Assembly (NCBI GenBank): GCA_031259095.1
Contig: JAIRLW010000204.1
Span: 1 to 6,008, forward strand
DNA length: 6,008 nucleotides
From: Planctomycetaceae bacterium
GTDB taxonomy: Bacteria > Planctomycetota > Planctomycetia > Pirellulales > Thermoguttaceae
Reading direction: 5' to 3'
Shown here piece by piece: positions 5,581-6,008 of the stretch (its first letter is position 1; every line of letters starts with the position of its first letter). Below the pieces are notes generated by a model that was given only the letters and a program-made list of their open reading frames with translations, was not told the origin of the DNA and did no database searches. Both the position numbers and the translations under genes were made by a program.

Positions 5581-5829
5581 CTATTTTCCATGATCTTGCG
5601 TTTTGTTAATGGTGAATCTAACAACAAGTATAAGTAATGTACAACAAACACCCGTCCAAGCAATAGCGGAAGCAATGTTAGGTAAAATACCCAAGAAACC
5701 GCCTGTTTTATACATGAGTACAATCTTATCGGAATCGAATATAAAATCAAATCCGTCAAGTAAAAAATCACAGAAGTAGTGATAGATGTTTAATAAAAAG
5801 TAAATCCAGCCGTTGCTTTGAGTTGACAC
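5581..5829 (-). CDS. Small membrane-protein ORF, probably truncated by a frameshift (82 aa)
   Basis: The only plausible start is a GTG at 5829, which lies 4 nt after the TGA of the upstream partial gene. Such tight spacing suggests translational coupling, and no Shine-Dalgarno is seen. Two hydrophobic stretches are visible: about residues 8-31 (rich in Phe, Tyr and Leu) and 44-70 (GFLGILPNIASAIAWTG, then VCCTLLILVV). They are separated by a short charged region (FDSDK). The end (INKTQDHGK) is abrupt, and an adjacent frame provides a hydrophobic continuation, so the full protein was probably about 117 residues. By hand count 5477-5829 is about 36% G+C, well below the lipoprotein gene. I recognise no family. 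An overlapping minus frame at 5556-5771 is also hydrophobic but less protein-like. Confidence 0.5.
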   Translation of the reverse strand: MSTQSNGWIYFLLNIYHYFCDFLLDGFDFIFDSDKIVLMYKTGGFLGILPNIASAIAWTGVCCTLLILVVRFTINKTQDHGK

Positions 5830-5833
5830 AGCG

Positions 5834-6008
5834 TCACAAAAAGGTTACGTTATTTTTGTTTAATGTAAAACCATCGTAATTCTTATCTCTGCACTTTCCT
5901 AAAAGTACGATAATAAATATGCTTAAATTTAAGGGTTTTATTAAGTGGTTTTTAATATTTGCCTCTTTGTAACTATTCAGTGGAATTTTTATTTTGTGAT
6001 TAACTTCA
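5834..6008 (-). CDS. 3' end of an unrecognised gene entering from the right edge (57 aa visible)
   Basis: The minus-strand frame is open from the window edge to TGA at 5836-5834, 57 codons with no interruption and no ATG, so it must begin outside the window. By hand count this stretch is only about 26% G+C, where stops in random sequence should fall every dozen or so codons, so the open frame is meaningful. The visible end reads as a real protein: a Lys/Asn-rich part, a hydrophobic patch LSIFIIVLLG, then KCRDKNYDGFTLNKNNVTFL. No family is recognised. The stop is 4 nt from the GTG of the next ORF, implying an operon. It may instead be the front part of the same gene, separated by a 1-base indel in the run at 5838-5842. 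Confidence 0.5.
   Translation of the reverse strand, partial: EVNHKIKIPLNSYKEANIKNHLIKPLNLSIFIIVLLGKCRDKNYDGFTLNKNNVTFL

Noticed and set aside
5556..5771. A 71-codon hydrophobic minus-strand frame overlapping the small membrane ORF
   Set aside because: It overlaps the 82-aa ORF, starts inside it, and lacks the tight coupling to the upstream partial gene. Its hydrophobicity is expected from reading T-rich DNA in a shifted frame.
5823..5851. Plus-strand promoter-like pair TTGACA, 17 bp, TACGTT
   Set aside because: The -10 matches consensus at only three positions, and no plus-strand gene follows in the window.
5919..5972. Plus-strand short ORF of 17 residues (MLKFKGFIKWFLIFASL) with signal-like character
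   Set aside because: It is antisense to the open minus-strand frame, very short, has no ribosome site, and its only continuation needs a frameshift.

Overview
The window looks like an accessory stretch of a bacterial chromosome. The most likely source is a moderately AT-rich member of the Planctomycetota. That assignment is an inference from protein style: long exported TPR proteins with low-complexity flanks, a lipoprotein that looks like a degenerate transglutaminase fused to TPRs, and a signal-anchored cytoplasmic domain I associate with planctomycete hypotheticals. No marker gene is present. No rRNA, tRNA, transposase or CRISPR array is visible.

Layout, left to right. 1-215 is non-coding and holds a MITE-like palindrome flanked by a 10-bp direct repeat, then a perfect 16-bp tandem repeat next to a stop codon. 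216-1784 (minus) encodes an exported TPR protein. 1785-2512 is a long divergent intergenic region. It carries seven TCGA tetramers in exact 10-bp register, a good sigma70-like promoter reading right, and about 130 nt able to form several nested or competing stems in what would be the 5' leader of the next gene. 2513-4513 (plus) is the TPR/transglutaminase-like lipoprotein. 4514-4694 carries a near-perfect 28-bp palindrome built of 9-nt GTCCC units. 4695-5372 (plus) is a signal/TM-anchored protein. 5373-5476 is a convergent intergenic region with two small hairpins.

The right end (5477-6008) is AT-rich. It contains a minus-strand gene that enters from the right edge without a start codon in the window, followed 4 nt later by a small membrane-protein ORF. 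The likely C-terminus of that ORF continues out of frame, and one added base in an A4 run restores it. This is either a two-gene operon with a broken second gene or one gene with two indels.

The three main proteins are all directed to the envelope, so a shared envelope role is possible, but the sequence does not show one. The most unusual feature is that three intergenic regions carry unrelated palindromes of similar build, each made from 9-10-nt tandem units.
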